Below are positions 20,418 to 29,304 of a stretch of DNA of 64,000 nt, in pieces. Positions within the stretch are counted from its first letter, which is position 1; each line of letters opens with the position of its first letter. The notes beneath the pieces are model-generated. The model made no database searches, was not told the DNA's origin, and was given only the letters and a program-made list of their open reading frames with translations. Position numbers and translations under genes: made by a program. The DNA is from Mesorhizobium sp. SOD10 (lineage in GTDB: Bacteria; Pseudomonadota; Alphaproteobacteria; Rhizobiales; Rhizobiaceae), in NCBI GenBank assembly GCA_000824805.1, contig CCNA01000025.1:1-64000 (forward strand), in the 5' to 3' direction.

Positions 20418-22213
20418 TCGAATTCATCGCGCAGAACATGGCGCCGATCATGTTCGCCTCGCTGATCATCTTCCTGTTGATCGGCTACCCCGTCGCCTTC
20501 TCGCTCGCCGCCAACGGCCTGCTTTTCTTCTTCATTGGCGTACTGGTCTCGCCCTATTCCGGCGGCTCGATCAACCTCGCCTGGCCGCTGCTGCATGCAC
20601 TGCCCGACAATTTCTACGGCACCAGGGTGATGTCGAACGACACACTCCTCGCGATACCCTTCTTCACCTTCATGGGCATCGTGCTCGAGCGCTCGGGCAT
20701 GGCCGAGGACCTGCTCGACACGATCGGCCAGCTGTTCGGGCCGATCCGCGGCGGGCTTGCCTATGCGGTGATCTTCGTCGGCGCGCTGCTTGCCGCAACA
20801 ACCGGCGTGGTGGCGGCCTCCGTCATCGCCATGGGGCTGATCTCGCTGCCGATCATGCTGCGCTACGGCTATGACCGCAGGGTTGCGTCCGGTGTCATCG
20901 CGGCCTCCGGGACCCTTGCCCAGATCATCCCGCCTTCGCTGGTGCTGATCGTGCTTGCCGACCAGCTCGGGCGCTCGGTCGGCGACATGTATGCCGGCGC
21001 GTTGATCCCCGGCCTCGTGCTGACGGGCATCTACATGCTCTACATCCTGATCATGTCGATCGTCCGGCCGAACTCGATGCCGGCGCTGCCGCTCGAAGCC
21101 CGCACGCTCGGCCACGGCGTGCTGTCGCTGATCGTGGCGCTGCTGGTCACCGGCGCCGTCTCCTACGGCGCCTATCGCTATCTTGCGCCGACGCAGGGCG
21201 ACAATGCCGACATCCTCGGCTTCGCCGTCGGCGTCATCGTCATCTATGTCGTCGCCATCCTCGACCAGCGGCTGGGGCTGAAGATGATGTCCAAGCTGGC
21301 GCAGCAGGTGGTGATCGTGCTGATCCCGCCGCTTGCGCTGATCTTCCTGGTGCTGGGCACGATCTTCCTCGGCATCGCCACGCCGACCGAAGGCGGCGCC
21401 ATGGGCGCCGTCGGGGCGCTCATCATGGCGGCGATGAAGGGACGCCTGACGAGGGAGGTCGTCAACCAGGCGCTGGCCTCGACGACCAGGCTTTCCTCCT
21501 TCGTGCTGTTCATCCTGATCGGCGCGCGCGTCTTTTCGCTCACCTTCTACGGCGTCAACGGCCATATCTGGGTCGAGCATCTGTTGACCTCGCTTCCCGG
21601 CGGCGAGACCGGCTTCCTGATCGGCGTCAACATCCTGGTCTTCGTGCTTGCCTTCTTCCTCGATTTCTTCGAGCTTGCCTTCATCATCGTGCCGCTCCTG
21701 GCGCCGGCCGCCGACAAGCTCGGCATCGACCTGATCTGGTTCGGCGTGCTGCTCGGCGTCAACATGCAGACCAGCTTCATGCATCCGCCCTTCGGCTTCG
21801 CGCTGTTCTACCTGCGCTCGGTCGCGGCCCGCGTGCCCTATCTCGACAGGATCACCGGCAAGCAGATCGCGCCGGTCAGCACCGGGCAGATCTATTGGGG
21901 CGCCGTGCCGTTCGTCCTGATACAGGTGATCATGATCGGGCTTACCATCGCCTTTCCGCAGATGGTCATGCGCTACAAGGGCGCTGCGGTCGAACCAAGC
22001 ACGATCGACCTCAAGCTCCCCGGCATGCCTTCGCTGTCGCCGCTCGGCACGCCGCCGGCGGGCAATGGCGCGGCTCCGACCGATGGCGGTGCCGCCCCGC
22101 CTGCCGCGCCGGGCACGCCCGACCTGTCGCAGCCGCCGAATTTCGGCGACACGGCGCCTGCCAAGCCGGCGGCGCCGGCGCCCGACCTTTCGAAGCCACC
22201 GAGTTTCAATTGA
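20414..22213 (+). CDS. dctM: TRAP transporter large permease (DctM), long form
   Basis: A 599-residue large permease with a dozen or more helices that carries the transport path of the TRAP system. It is much longer than the usual 430 residues. About 60 extra residues near 250-310 add helices (DNADILGFAVGVIVIYVVA), and an 80-residue Pro/Ala-rich C-terminal tail contains two similar units, DLSQPPNFG and DLSKPPSFN. The long form is typical of the mannitol/chloroaromatic-compound TRAP subfamily. Its cognate binding protein is probably the DctP encoded on the opposite strand at 23512. Confidence 0.9.
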   Translation: MIEFIAQNMAPIMFASLIIFLLIGYPVAFSLAANGLLFFFIGVLVSPYSGGSINLAWPLLHALPDNFYGTRVMSNDTLLAIPFFTFMGIVLERSGMAEDLLDTIGQLFGPIRGGLAYAVIFVGALLAATTGVVAASVIAMGLISLPIMLRYGYDRRVASGVIAASGTLAQIIPPSLVLIVLADQLGRSVGDMYAGALIPGLVLTGIYMLYILIMSIVRPNSMPALPLEARTLGHGVLSLIVALLVTGAVSYGAYRYLAPTQGDNADILGFAVGVIVIYVVAILDQRLGLKMMSKLAQQVVIVLIPPLALIFLVLGTIFLGIATPTEGGAMGAVGALIMAAMKGRLTREVVNQALASTTRLSSFVLFILIGARVFSLTFYGVNGHIWVEHLLTSLPGGETGFLIGVNILVFVLAFFLDFFELAFIIVPLLAPAADKLGIDLIWFGVLLGVNMQTSFMHPPFGFALFYLRSVAARVPYLDRITGKQIAPVSTGQIYWGAVPFVLIQVIMIGLTIAFPQMVMRYKGAAVEPSTIDLKLPGMPSLSPLGTPPAGNGAAPTDGGAAPPAAPGTPDLSQPPNFGDTAPAKPAAPAPDLSKPPSFN

Positions 22214-22225
22214 GGTGACCGCGTC

Positions 22226-23254
22226 ATGAGAGCAGTCCGGCTGGAAGCAATCGGCAGCATCGCGCTCCGCGAGGTGGACAAGCCTTCGCCGGGACCGGAG
22301 GACGTCCTTGTGCGGATCGAGGCCTGCGGCGTCTGCGGCACCGACCGACACCTTTTCCACGGCGAATTTCCCTGCACGCCGCCGGTGACACTCGGCCATG
22401 AATTCTCCGGCATCGTCGAAGCCGTCGGCGCGGCGGTGTCGGGCATTGCCGTCGGCGACCGCGTCACCGGCGATCCCAACATCGCCTGCGGGCGCTGCGC
22501 CCACTGCCATGCCGGCCGCGTCAATCTCTGCAGCAATCTCAGGGCCATCGGCATCCACCGCGACGGCGGCTTTGCCGACTATGTATTGATGCCGCAGAAG
22601 CAGGCTTTCCGGCTGCCCGCAAACCTCAAGCCGACGCATGGCGCTTTCTGCGAGCCGCTGGCCTGCTGCCTGCATGGCGTCGACCTTGCCGCGATCCGGC
22701 CGGGCGCATCGGTCGCGGTGCTCGGCGGCGGGGTCATCGGCCTGCTCGTCGTTCAGCTGGCGAAACTCGCGGGCGCGGCGACCATCATCTTGTCGACCAG
22801 GCAGGCCTCGCGCCGCGCGCTTGCCGAGGAGCTTGGCGCGACCGCGACGATCGACCCAAGCGCCGGCGACCCGATCGCGGCCCTCGCCGGGCCGAAGGGC
22901 CTGGTGCCCGGTGGCGTCGACGTGGTGCTGGAGTGCGCCGGAGTGCGCGACACGGTGGAACAATCGATGCGCATGGCGAGGGCCGGCGGCACGGTCGTGA
23001 TCGTCGGCGTGGTGCCGCAGGGCATGAAGGTGGAGATCGAGCCGTTCGATCTTCTGTTTCGCGAACTGAAGGTGCTCGGTTCCTTCCTCAATCCGTTCAC
23101 GCATGGAAGGGCGGCGCAGCTGATCGCCTCCGGCGCGATCGAGATCGACAAGCTGATCTCGAGGCAGGTCAGCCTGGAGGAAGCGCCCGACGTAATCGCC
23201 AACCCGCCGGCGCCTGGCGAGGTCAAGGTGCTGGTGGTGCCGGGCCGGGGCTGA
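22226..23254 (+). CDS. Zinc-dependent medium-chain alcohol dehydrogenase
   Basis: A 342-residue MDR dehydrogenase of the sorbitol/threonine dehydrogenase type. The catalytic zinc site is CGVCGTD and GHE; the structural zinc site is CGRCAHCHAGRVNLC; the NAD-binding loop is GGGVIGLLVVQLA. It follows dctM by 12 bp with GAGGTG before its ATG, so it is likely cotranscribed with the permeases. That suggests it oxidises the imported compound or a relative, such as a hydroxy acid or polyol. The substrate is inference only. Confidence 0.9.
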   Translation: MRAVRLEAIGSIALREVDKPSPGPEDVLVRIEACGVCGTDRHLFHGEFPCTPPVTLGHEFSGIVEAVGAAVSGIAVGDRVTGDPNIACGRCAHCHAGRVNLCSNLRAIGIHRDGGFADYVLMPQKQAFRLPANLKPTHGAFCEPLACCLHGVDLAAIRPGASVAVLGGGVIGLLVVQLAKLAGAATIILSTRQASRRALAEELGATATIDPSAGDPIAALAGPKGLVPGGVDVVLECAGVRDTVEQSMRMARAGGTVVIVGVVPQGMKVEIEPFDLLFRELKVLGSFLNPFTHGRAAQLIASGAIEIDKLISRQVSLEEAPDVIANPPAPGEVKVLVVPGRG

Positions 23255-23309
23255 AGCAAAGCCCTTCACCTTGCCACGTTGGCGATTGGCGAAACCGTCG
23301 ATGACAGCG

Positions 23310-23502
23310 CCCCTCTCCCCGTCTCTATACAGGGAGAGGATGCCGGCAAGCAGGTGAGGGGCGGCGCCTGCGCCGGATGGATAAGGCATGAGTTGGCGCT
23401 TCGGCCTGCACTTAAGCCCAGGGCGATTCAATTGCCGAAGCCGGCGCTGCCCCTCATCCCCCTGCTGGGACCTTCTCCCCGTATAGTGACGGGGAGAAGG
23501 GG
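23310..23502. repeat. Inverted pair of CCCCTC/GGGGAGAAGG elements
   Basis: Two rhizobial-type elements face each other between convergent genes: 23310-23361 (CCCCTCTCCCCG ... GTGAGGGGC) and 23449-23502 (GCCCCTCATCCCC ... GGGGAGAAGGGGC). Each forms a hairpin, and the pair can also form one large stem. Similar elements occur at 32451 and 41349. Confidence 0.7.
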
Positions 23503-23511
23503 CTAATCTCC

Positions 23512-24621
23512 TTACAGCTTGCCGTTGCGCTGCTGCACCATCATGAAGGTGTCGTAATTGTATTCGGCGATCTGGGCCCAGAGATAATGCTCCTTGCGGA
23601 AGGCCTTGATCGATTCCCAGATCTTCTTGAACGGCGCGTTGTTGGCTTCCATCTCGGCATAGACCTCATTGGCCTTCTCGAAACAGGCCGCCATGATCTC
23701 CTGACTGAACGGCCTGAGCTTGGCGCCGCCGGCCACCAGCCGCCGCACCGCCGGCGGATTCACGTAATCGTATTTCTGCAGCATGTTGGCGTCCGCGGCC
23801 TGCGCGGCGGTGCGCACCAGCGATTTGTAAGTCGGCGAAAGCTCTTCATATTTCGCCTTGTTGAACAGGAGATGGACCGTCGGGCCGCCTTCCCACCAGC
23901 CGGGATAGTAGTAATAGGGCGCGACCTTGTAGAAGCCGAGCTTCTCGTCGTCATAGGGGCCGACCCATTCGGCGGCGTCGATGGTGCCCTTTTCCAGCGC
24001 CGGGTAGATGTCGCCGCCGGCGATCTGCTGCGGCACCACGCCGAGCCTCTCGACGACCTTGCCGGCAAAGCCGCCGATGCGCATCTTGAGGCCGGAGAGA
24101 TCGGCGACGCTGTTGATTTCCTTGCGGAACCAGCCGCCCATCTGGACGCCGGTGTTGCCGCCCGGCAGGCCGTACAACCCTTGCGTTCCAAGGAATTCAT
24201 TGAACAGGTCGATGCCGCCGCCATGATAGTGCCAGGCGTTCATGCCGCGCGCGTTGAGCGAGAAGGGCACGGCCGCGCCCAGCGCCCAGGTGGGGTCCTT
24301 GCCCCAGTAATAATAAGCGACGGTGTGCGCCGCTTCGACGGTGCCGGCGGCGGTGGCATCGGCCGCCTGCAGGCCGGGCACAAGCTCGCCCGAAGCGAAG
24401 ACCTGGATCTGGAAATTGCCGTCGGTCGCTTCCGACAGCATCTTGGAGAAGACTTCGGCGCCGCCATAGATCGTGTCGAGCGATTTCGGGAAGGACGACG
24501 CCAGCCGCCAGGTCACTTTCGGGTTGGACTGGGCAATGGCCGGCGTGGCGAGTGCCGCGGCCGCTGCGGCTGCGCCCACGCCGGAGGCACCGGCCTTGCG
24601 AATGAAAGAACGACGATCCAT
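23512..24621 (-). CDS. dctP: TRAP transporter substrate-binding protein, TakP-like
   Basis: A 369-residue periplasmic binding protein of a TRAP transporter. It starts with a twin-arginine signal (DRRSFIRKAGASG, then an Ala-rich core ending in ATPAIAQ), so it is exported folded. The mature chain resembles the alpha-keto acid binder TakP of Rhodobacter: VTWRLASSFPKSLDTI, GGNTGVQMGGWFRKEI and EWVGPYDDEKLGFYKVAPYYYYPGWWEGG. The start at 24621 is preferred because it begins the Tat motif. It lies convergent to the dctQM-dehydrogenase operon rather than in it, which is odd for a TRAP set. Confidence 0.9.
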   Translation of the reverse strand: MDRRSFIRKAGASGVGAAAAAAALATPAIAQSNPKVTWRLASSFPKSLDTIYGGAEVFSKMLSEATDGNFQIQVFASGELVPGLQAADATAAGTVEAAHTVAYYYWGKDPTWALGAAVPFSLNARGMNAWHYHGGGIDLFNEFLGTQGLYGLPGGNTGVQMGGWFRKEINSVADLSGLKMRIGGFAGKVVERLGVVPQQIAGGDIYPALEKGTIDAAEWVGPYDDEKLGFYKVAPYYYYPGWWEGGPTVHLLFNKAKYEELSPTYKSLVRTAAQAADANMLQKYDYVNPPAVRRLVAGGAKLRPFSQEIMAACFEKANEVYAEMEANNAPFKKIWESIKAFRKEHYLWAQIAEYNYDTFMMVQQRNGKL

Positions 24622-24868
24622 TAAGTTTCCTCCCTTGCGGATCAGCTGACCGATGCCGGACATCGTCGGTGCCCGGACCGGTTGGGGGAGAAACATACAC
24701 AGGCAAGAAGTCGAGTCCAGCGCCGCGACCAAGCTTGCGGCCATTCAGCGGCCCACTGCAACTATAGTCTAATATTCCCTCGTCTGGCCCATGCGAGGCG
24801 GCGAAACTTGCCATGGAAAAGCCGCGGCGGATCGCTTATTTTATAGGCAGAACAATTCCTTGGCCTGA

Positions 24869-25660
24869 ATGGAAACCAAACCCAAAATGCAGCAGCCGCT
24901 CGTCGCAGTCTCGACCGACGTCCGCCAATTCGACAACTACACCTGGCACGCAGCACCCCAGCAATATCTGGAAGCCGCGATCACCGGCGCCGGCGTGTTC
25001 CCGCTTCTGGTGCCGTCCTTCGGCGACCGGCTCGACCTCGACGAATTGCTGTCGTCGGTCGACGGCGTGATGCTGACGGGTTCGAAATCCAACGTCCATC
25101 CCTCGCTTTACGATGGCGACCCGAGCGAGGCCAACGGTCCCTACGATCCGGCGCGCGACGCCACCACGCTGCCGCTGATCCGCAAGGCGCTCGAGCGCGG
25201 CGTGCCGCTGCTTGCCATCTGCCGCGGCATCCAGGAGCTCAACGTTGCGCTCGGCGGCTCGCTGGGCACCGAAATCCAGGAGCGCGAGGGCTCGCTCGAT
25301 CACCGCGCGCCGGTGAGCGACAATCAGGACGAGCGCTTCGCTATCCATCAGACGATCTCGATCAAGCCCGGAAGCTGCCTTGCCGGCGTGTTCGGCGCCG
25401 GAGACATCAAGGTCAACTCGCTGCACCGGCAGGGGATTGACCGGCTCGGCTCGAAACTGCAAATCGAGGCTTTGGCCAGCGACGGCACGATCGAAGCGGT
25501 CTCCGTCAAGGATGCCCGCGCCTTCGCGGTCGGCGTGCAGTGGCACCCCGAATACTGGGTGAAATCGGACAGCAACTCCGCCAAGATCTTCAAGGCCTTC
25601 GGCGATGCCGTGCGCCTGCACGCGGCGGCAAAGGCTGGCGCCCGCGCCGCGGCGGAATAA
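24869..25660 (+). CDS. Class I glutamine amidotransferase, gamma-glutamyl-GABA hydrolase family
   Basis: A 263-residue peptidase C26 family hydrolase related to PuuD of putrescine degradation, which cleaves gamma-glutamyl-GABA. The catalytic triad is visible: Cys118 in AICRGIQE, His226 and Glu228 in GVQWHPE. The start is uncertain between residue 1 and Met7, as neither has a good ribosome site. The glutamine-synthetase-like gene at 35164 could be a functional partner, but they are 9.5 kb apart. The substrate is inferred from family only. Confidence 0.88.
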   Translation: METKPKMQQPLVAVSTDVRQFDNYTWHAAPQQYLEAAITGAGVFPLLVPSFGDRLDLDELLSSVDGVMLTGSKSNVHPSLYDGDPSEANGPYDPARDATTLPLIRKALERGVPLLAICRGIQELNVALGGSLGTEIQEREGSLDHRAPVSDNQDERFAIHQTISIKPGSCLAGVFGAGDIKVNSLHRQGIDRLGSKLQIEALASDGTIEAVSVKDARAFAVGVQWHPEYWVKSDSNSAKIFKAFGDAVRLHAAAKAGARAAAE

Positions 25661-25707
25661 GCGACCATCATAGATGGAACGCCGCTCCATACTCCCTTAG
25701 GATTGCC

Positions 25708-26691
25708 CTAGCCGCGCGCCTTGACGTTGATCGTCTCCGGCACCGGTGTCAGCGGCCGGCGCTCGGTAAACCAGGCGACGAGATTGTCGACGCATAGATC
25801 GGCCATGGCACGGCGGGTATGGACCGACGCCGAGCCGACATGCGGCAGAAGCGAGGTGTTGGGCGCGTCGAGCAGGGCCTGCGGCACCTTCGGCTCGTCA
25901 GCGAAGACGTCGAGCCCGGCGGCGGCGATGGCGCCGCTCTTCAGCGCCGCGGCGAGTGCCGCCTCGTCGACCGTCGAGCCGCGGCCGACATTGACGAAGA
26001 CGCCGTTCGAACCCAACGCCGACAGGACTTCGGCATTGATCGCCTTCTCCGTGGAGGCGCCGCCCGGGGCAACACAGACCAGCGTGTCGACGGCTTCGGC
26101 GAGGCCTTTCAAAGTGGCATGATAGTCGTATGCCAGGCCTTCGACCTTGCGGCGGTTATGATAGGCGATCGGCAGGCCAAAGGCCTCAAGCCGACGGGCA
26201 ACGGCCCGGCCAATACGGCCCATACCGAAAATGCCGACGCTGCGGCCGCGCAAGGTAAGCCGGCTCAGGCGATAATTGCCCTTCTCCAGCCAGTCGCCGT
26301 CGCGCAGCCATTTCTCGGCGGCGTAAAGCTCGCGCAGGGTGTTGATCAAAAGGCCGATGGCGGTGTCGGCGACCTCCTCGGTCAAAACGTCGGGCGTGTT
26401 GGTGACCATGACGCCGCGCTTGGCAGCGTGATCGGCGTCGACGGAATCGTAGCCGACGCCGAAACTGGCGATGATCTCGAGATGGGGCAGCGCGTCGATC
26501 ATCGCGGCACTGATGCCCGCATAGGAGGCGATGCCGCGCACCGTCGCGCGCATCTCGTCGGTGACCAGCGATGGATCGGCGCGTTCGATCCGCACAGGCT
26601 TGAACGCCTTGTCGATGCGGCCGACGGCATGATCGTTGAAATCGGCGGGCACCAGGATGGCGACCGGCAATTTTCCTTCAGGCTTGGTCAT
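25708..26691 (-). CDS. D-2-hydroxyacid dehydrogenase (glyoxylate/hydroxypyruvate reductase type)
   Basis: A 327-residue NAD(P)H-dependent reductase. Rossmann motif GMGRIG (156-161), catalytic Arg237 in NVGRGS, Glu266 in DEP and His284 in LPHVGS are all present. An Arg after the second beta strand (NRRKVEG) hints at NADPH preference. Its ATG overlaps the stop of the lacI-type gene (ATGA), so the regulator and enzyme are cotranscribed and the regulator probably controls it. Likely substrates are glyoxylate, hydroxypyruvate or 2-ketogluconate. Confidence 0.9.
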   Translation of the reverse strand: MTKPEGKLPVAILVPADFNDHAVGRIDKAFKPVRIERADPSLVTDEMRATVRGIASYAGISAAMIDALPHLEIIASFGVGYDSVDADHAAKRGVMVTNTPDVLTEEVADTAIGLLINTLRELYAAEKWLRDGDWLEKGNYRLSRLTLRGRSVGIFGMGRIGRAVARRLEAFGLPIAYHNRRKVEGLAYDYHATLKGLAEAVDTLVCVAPGGASTEKAINAEVLSALGSNGVFVNVGRGSTVDEAALAAALKSGAIAAAGLDVFADEPKVPQALLDAPNTSLLPHVGSASVHTRRAMADLCVDNLVAWFTERRPLTPVPETINVKARG

Positions 26692-27737
26692 GCACGCTCC
26701 ACCGGCTTGCCGGTAGACTGCCGCACATGCAGTTCCGGCTTGATCAGCTCCTGCGAGGGCCGCACCGCCTGCCCGTTCAACTTGTCGAGCAGGGCGCTCG
26801 CGGCGCGCCGGCCGACCTCGCGCTGACCGTTCCAGACCGTGGTCAGGGCCGGCGTCGCGATCGCCGCCTCCTCGAGATCGTCATAGCCGGTCACGGAAAT
26901 ATCGACGCCCGGCACAAGGCCTGCGCGCGCGATGCCGTTCATCAGTCCGATCGCGACCAGATCGTTCCAGCAGCAGGCGGCCGTGGGCTTGTCCTTCAGC
27001 GCCAGAAACTGCCCGGCGGCCTCGAACCCCGCCTGCTTGGTACGCGGCCCGGGAATGCGCCAGGACGGCTTCACCTCCAGGCCGGCCGCCTCCATCGCGT
27101 TGAGATAGCCCTGGTAGCGGTCGCGACCGGTCGAGGTCTGGTCGGTGCCACCGACCATGGCGATGCGCTTATGGCCGAGCGAGATCAGATGATTGGTGGC
27201 AAGTGCGGTGCCATAGGCGTCGTCGCCACGGAACACCGGCACGTCGGCGCCGGCGACGGTGCGCGCGATCAGCACCGCCGGCAGGCCGTTTTCCTCGGCC
27301 ATGATGATGTCCTCGGCCGGCGTGCCGATGGCCGGTGACATGATGACGCCGTCGGCGCCGAGCTGCAGCAGCGTGTCGATGAAGGTGCGCTGCTTTTCCA
27401 GCTGGTCGTAATGGTTGGAGAGGATGAAGGTCTGCCGGCTGCGGTCGAGCTCGCTTTCGATCGAGCGCAGGATCTCGGCGAAGAACGGGTTCATGATGTC
27501 GTGCACGACGACGCCGACGATGCCGGAGCGCGAGGTGCGCAACGAGGCGGCGCGGCGGTTGTAGATATAGCCGATGGTGCGGGCATGCTCCTTGATGCGC
27601 TCGCGCGTGGAGCCTGCGACCAATGGGCTGTCGCGCAGCGCCAGCGATACCGTTGCCGTGGACACACCGAGCGCATCCGCGATCGTCGAAAGCTTGATCT
27701 TCTGTGCCAGTGCCCTTCGCTCCCCAGGGTCTCTCAA
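26688..27737 (-). CDS. LacI family transcriptional regulator
   Basis: A LacI/GalR repressor of about 349 residues. The helix-turn-helix KLSTIADALGVSTATVSLAL lies at residues 15-34, followed by the hinge helix and a periplasmic-binding-protein-like effector domain beginning IVGVVVHDIMNPFF. The N-terminal start is doubtful: the longest frame begins with TTG at 27737, a few codons before the helix. It is followed by the overlapping hydroxyacid dehydrogenase gene, suggesting control of sugar-acid or 2-oxo acid use. The effector is unknown. Confidence 0.9.
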   Translation of the reverse strand: MRDPGERRALAQKIKLSTIADALGVSTATVSLALRDSPLVAGSTRERIKEHARTIGYIYNRRAASLRTSRSGIVGVVVHDIMNPFFAEILRSIESELDRSRQTFILSNHYDQLEKQRTFIDTLLQLGADGVIMSPAIGTPAEDIIMAEENGLPAVLIARTVAGADVPVFRGDDAYGTALATNHLISLGHKRIAMVGGTDQTSTGRDRYQGYLNAMEAAGLEVKPSWRIPGPRTKQAGFEAAGQFLALKDKPTAACCWNDLVAIGLMNGIARAGLVPGVDISVTGYDDLEEAAIATPALTTVWNGQREVGRRAASALLDKLNGQAVRPSQELIKPELHVRQSTGKPVERA

Positions 27738-27790
27738 TTCAGGTCTTTAAATTTTTTAAAACGGCCTTATGCCACCGGATTTGGAGCAAA

Positions 27791-28732
27791 TCAAAGTTTT
27801 TTCGCAAGCGCCTCTGCCTCGGTGTCGAGCGAGGCGGAGTTGCGCACGCGAAGCCTGTGCTCGCGGTGAATGATGTAGAGCCCGCTGGCAACGATGATGG
27901 CCGCACCCAGCAAGGTCCAGCGGTCGGGGAACTGGTGGAAAATCACCCAGCCGGAGATAATCATCCACACCATCTGCGAATAGGGGAAAGGTGCCAACTG
28001 CGTCGTGGTCGCCAGGCGATAAGCCCGCACCAGCAGATAGTGGCCGCCGGCGCCGAAGACGCCCAGCATCAGGACAATGAACCATTGAAAGCCGCCATGG
28101 GGCAGCGCGGGCGCGAAGGCCAGCATCGGGGCCAGCAGCGCCGACGGCGCCAGCGCCGAGAACAATATCAGGCTCTCGGAGGTTTCCGTCGCCGACATGC
28201 GCCGCGTCATGATGACGTAGAAGCTGTTCGACAGCATCGACCCCAGTGCGAAGAGATGGCCGATGCCGAACACGCCGATGCCGGGCCGGGTGATGATCAG
28301 AACACCGACAAAGCCGGTGAGGATCGCGAGCCACCGCCGCCAGCCGGCCCATTCGCCGAGCAGCGGGCCGGCAAGAGCGGTGATGACCATCGGGCCGAAG
28401 AAATAGATCGAGGTGGTTTCGGCAAGCTGCAGCGTTTTCAGCGCCAGGATGTTGAACATCGTCGAGCCGAAAAGCATGCAGCCGCGCAATATGTGCGCCG
28501 GCAGATTGTTGGCGCGAAAGCGCGCCGGCTCGCGCCAACCGCGCAGGAAAAGCCCGACCAGCAGGACATGCACGGTGAAACGGGCCCAGGCGACGATCAG
28601 CGCCGAGACGCCGGCCAGCACCAGATATTTGCTGGAGGTGTCGAGAAAGGTGAAGCAGACATAGACGCAAAGCATCAAAAGCATCGCCGCGGGCGGCGTT
28701 GCGCTGTTGTCTGGAGTTCGGGAAACGGACAA
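27791..28732 (-). CDS. EamA/DMT family transporter
   Basis: A protein with ten hydrophobic helices in two EamA repeats, a drug/metabolite transporter of the inner membrane. The beginning LLMLCVYVCFTFLDTSSKYLVLAG and later GPLLGEWAGWRRWLAI are typical. The start is unsettled: TTG at 28801, TTG at 28732 and ATG at 28684 are in frame, and none has a convincing ribosome site. The direction matches the DUF2000 gene upstream. The substrate is unknown; amino acids or related metabolites are usual. Confidence 0.82.
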   Translation of the reverse strand: MSVSRTPDNSATPPAAMLLMLCVYVCFTFLDTSSKYLVLAGVSALIVAWARFTVHVLLVGLFLRGWREPARFRANNLPAHILRGCMLFGSTMFNILALKTLQLAETTSIYFFGPMVITALAGPLLGEWAGWRRWLAILTGFVGVLIITRPGIGVFGIGHLFALGSMLSNSFYVIMTRRMSATETSESLILFSALAPSALLAPMLAFAPALPHGGFQWFIVLMLGVFGAGGHYLLVRAYRLATTTQLAPFPYSQMVWMIISGWVIFHQFPDRWTLLGAAIIVASGLYIIHREHRLRVRNSASLDTEAEALAKKL

Positions 28733-28852
28733 ATTCGGGCCGAAAGGAAGCAAAGGCGGAGGCCACACCTTTGCGGCAATCAAAGCATGCCGGCAAGCCA
28801 ATTGTCTGCCGTGGCCGGACCAAAAGCGGCCGCTGCAACAACGCCGCTGCGT

Positions 28853-29263
28853 TCAAGCATGCATGCGGGCGCCCTTGGCGATCTTGTCGACGAGCTTTTT
28901 CTCACCGCGCATGGCGATGCCGACGATCTTGGCATCGTCCGGCGCGAATTCGGCGAAGACGGCGCGGTTGGCGATGTCGTGCCCGGTCGAAAACATCTCC
29001 TCGACATAGGCGGAGGTCGTCACCCCGCGCTCCAAGGCCCGGCGATGGATCGCGCCCAGCGTCGCTGCATCGGCCGACAGGACGATGACCGGCTGGATCG
29101 ACATCGGGTTGTAGAGATTGCCGGCGCGGTCGCGATAGGGCTCGCCGATGATCTCGGGGAACTGCGCGACGATGCCGCTGGTCAGGAACGCGGTGACGTT
29201 GAGCTTCTGCCACACCGGCAGATCCTCTCTCAGGACAATTGCAATTTTCGTATCGAACACCAA
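28853..29263 (-). CDS. DUF2000 family protein
   Basis: About 136 residues resembling DUF2000 proteins, with FDTKIAIVLREDLPVWQKLNVTAFL at the start and TGHDIANRAV near the end. The function is unknown. No ATG fits. A TTG at 29263 or GTG at 29260, eight or so bases behind GGAG, gives the beginning seen in the family. It is divergent from the AraC-type gene with only about 40 bp between, so it may be that regulator's target, along with the EamA transporter downstream. Confidence 0.75.
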   Translation of the reverse strand: MVFDTKIAIVLREDLPVWQKLNVTAFLTSGIVAQFPEIIGEPYRDRAGNLYNPMSIQPVIVLSADAATLGAIHRRALERGVTTSAYVEEMFSTGHDIANRAVFAEFAPDDAKIVGIAMRGEKKLVDKIAKGARMHA

Positions 29264-29304
29264 GATTGAGACTCCGCGATGGCCCCTGAAGGGCGGGAAA
29301 GGTG

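Noticed and set aside
20156..23431. A 1091-codon open frame on the minus strand
   Set aside because: It lies opposite dctM and the dehydrogenase, which have clear domains; the protein is rich in Arg/His/Asp and shows no domain. It is a GC-rich shadow.
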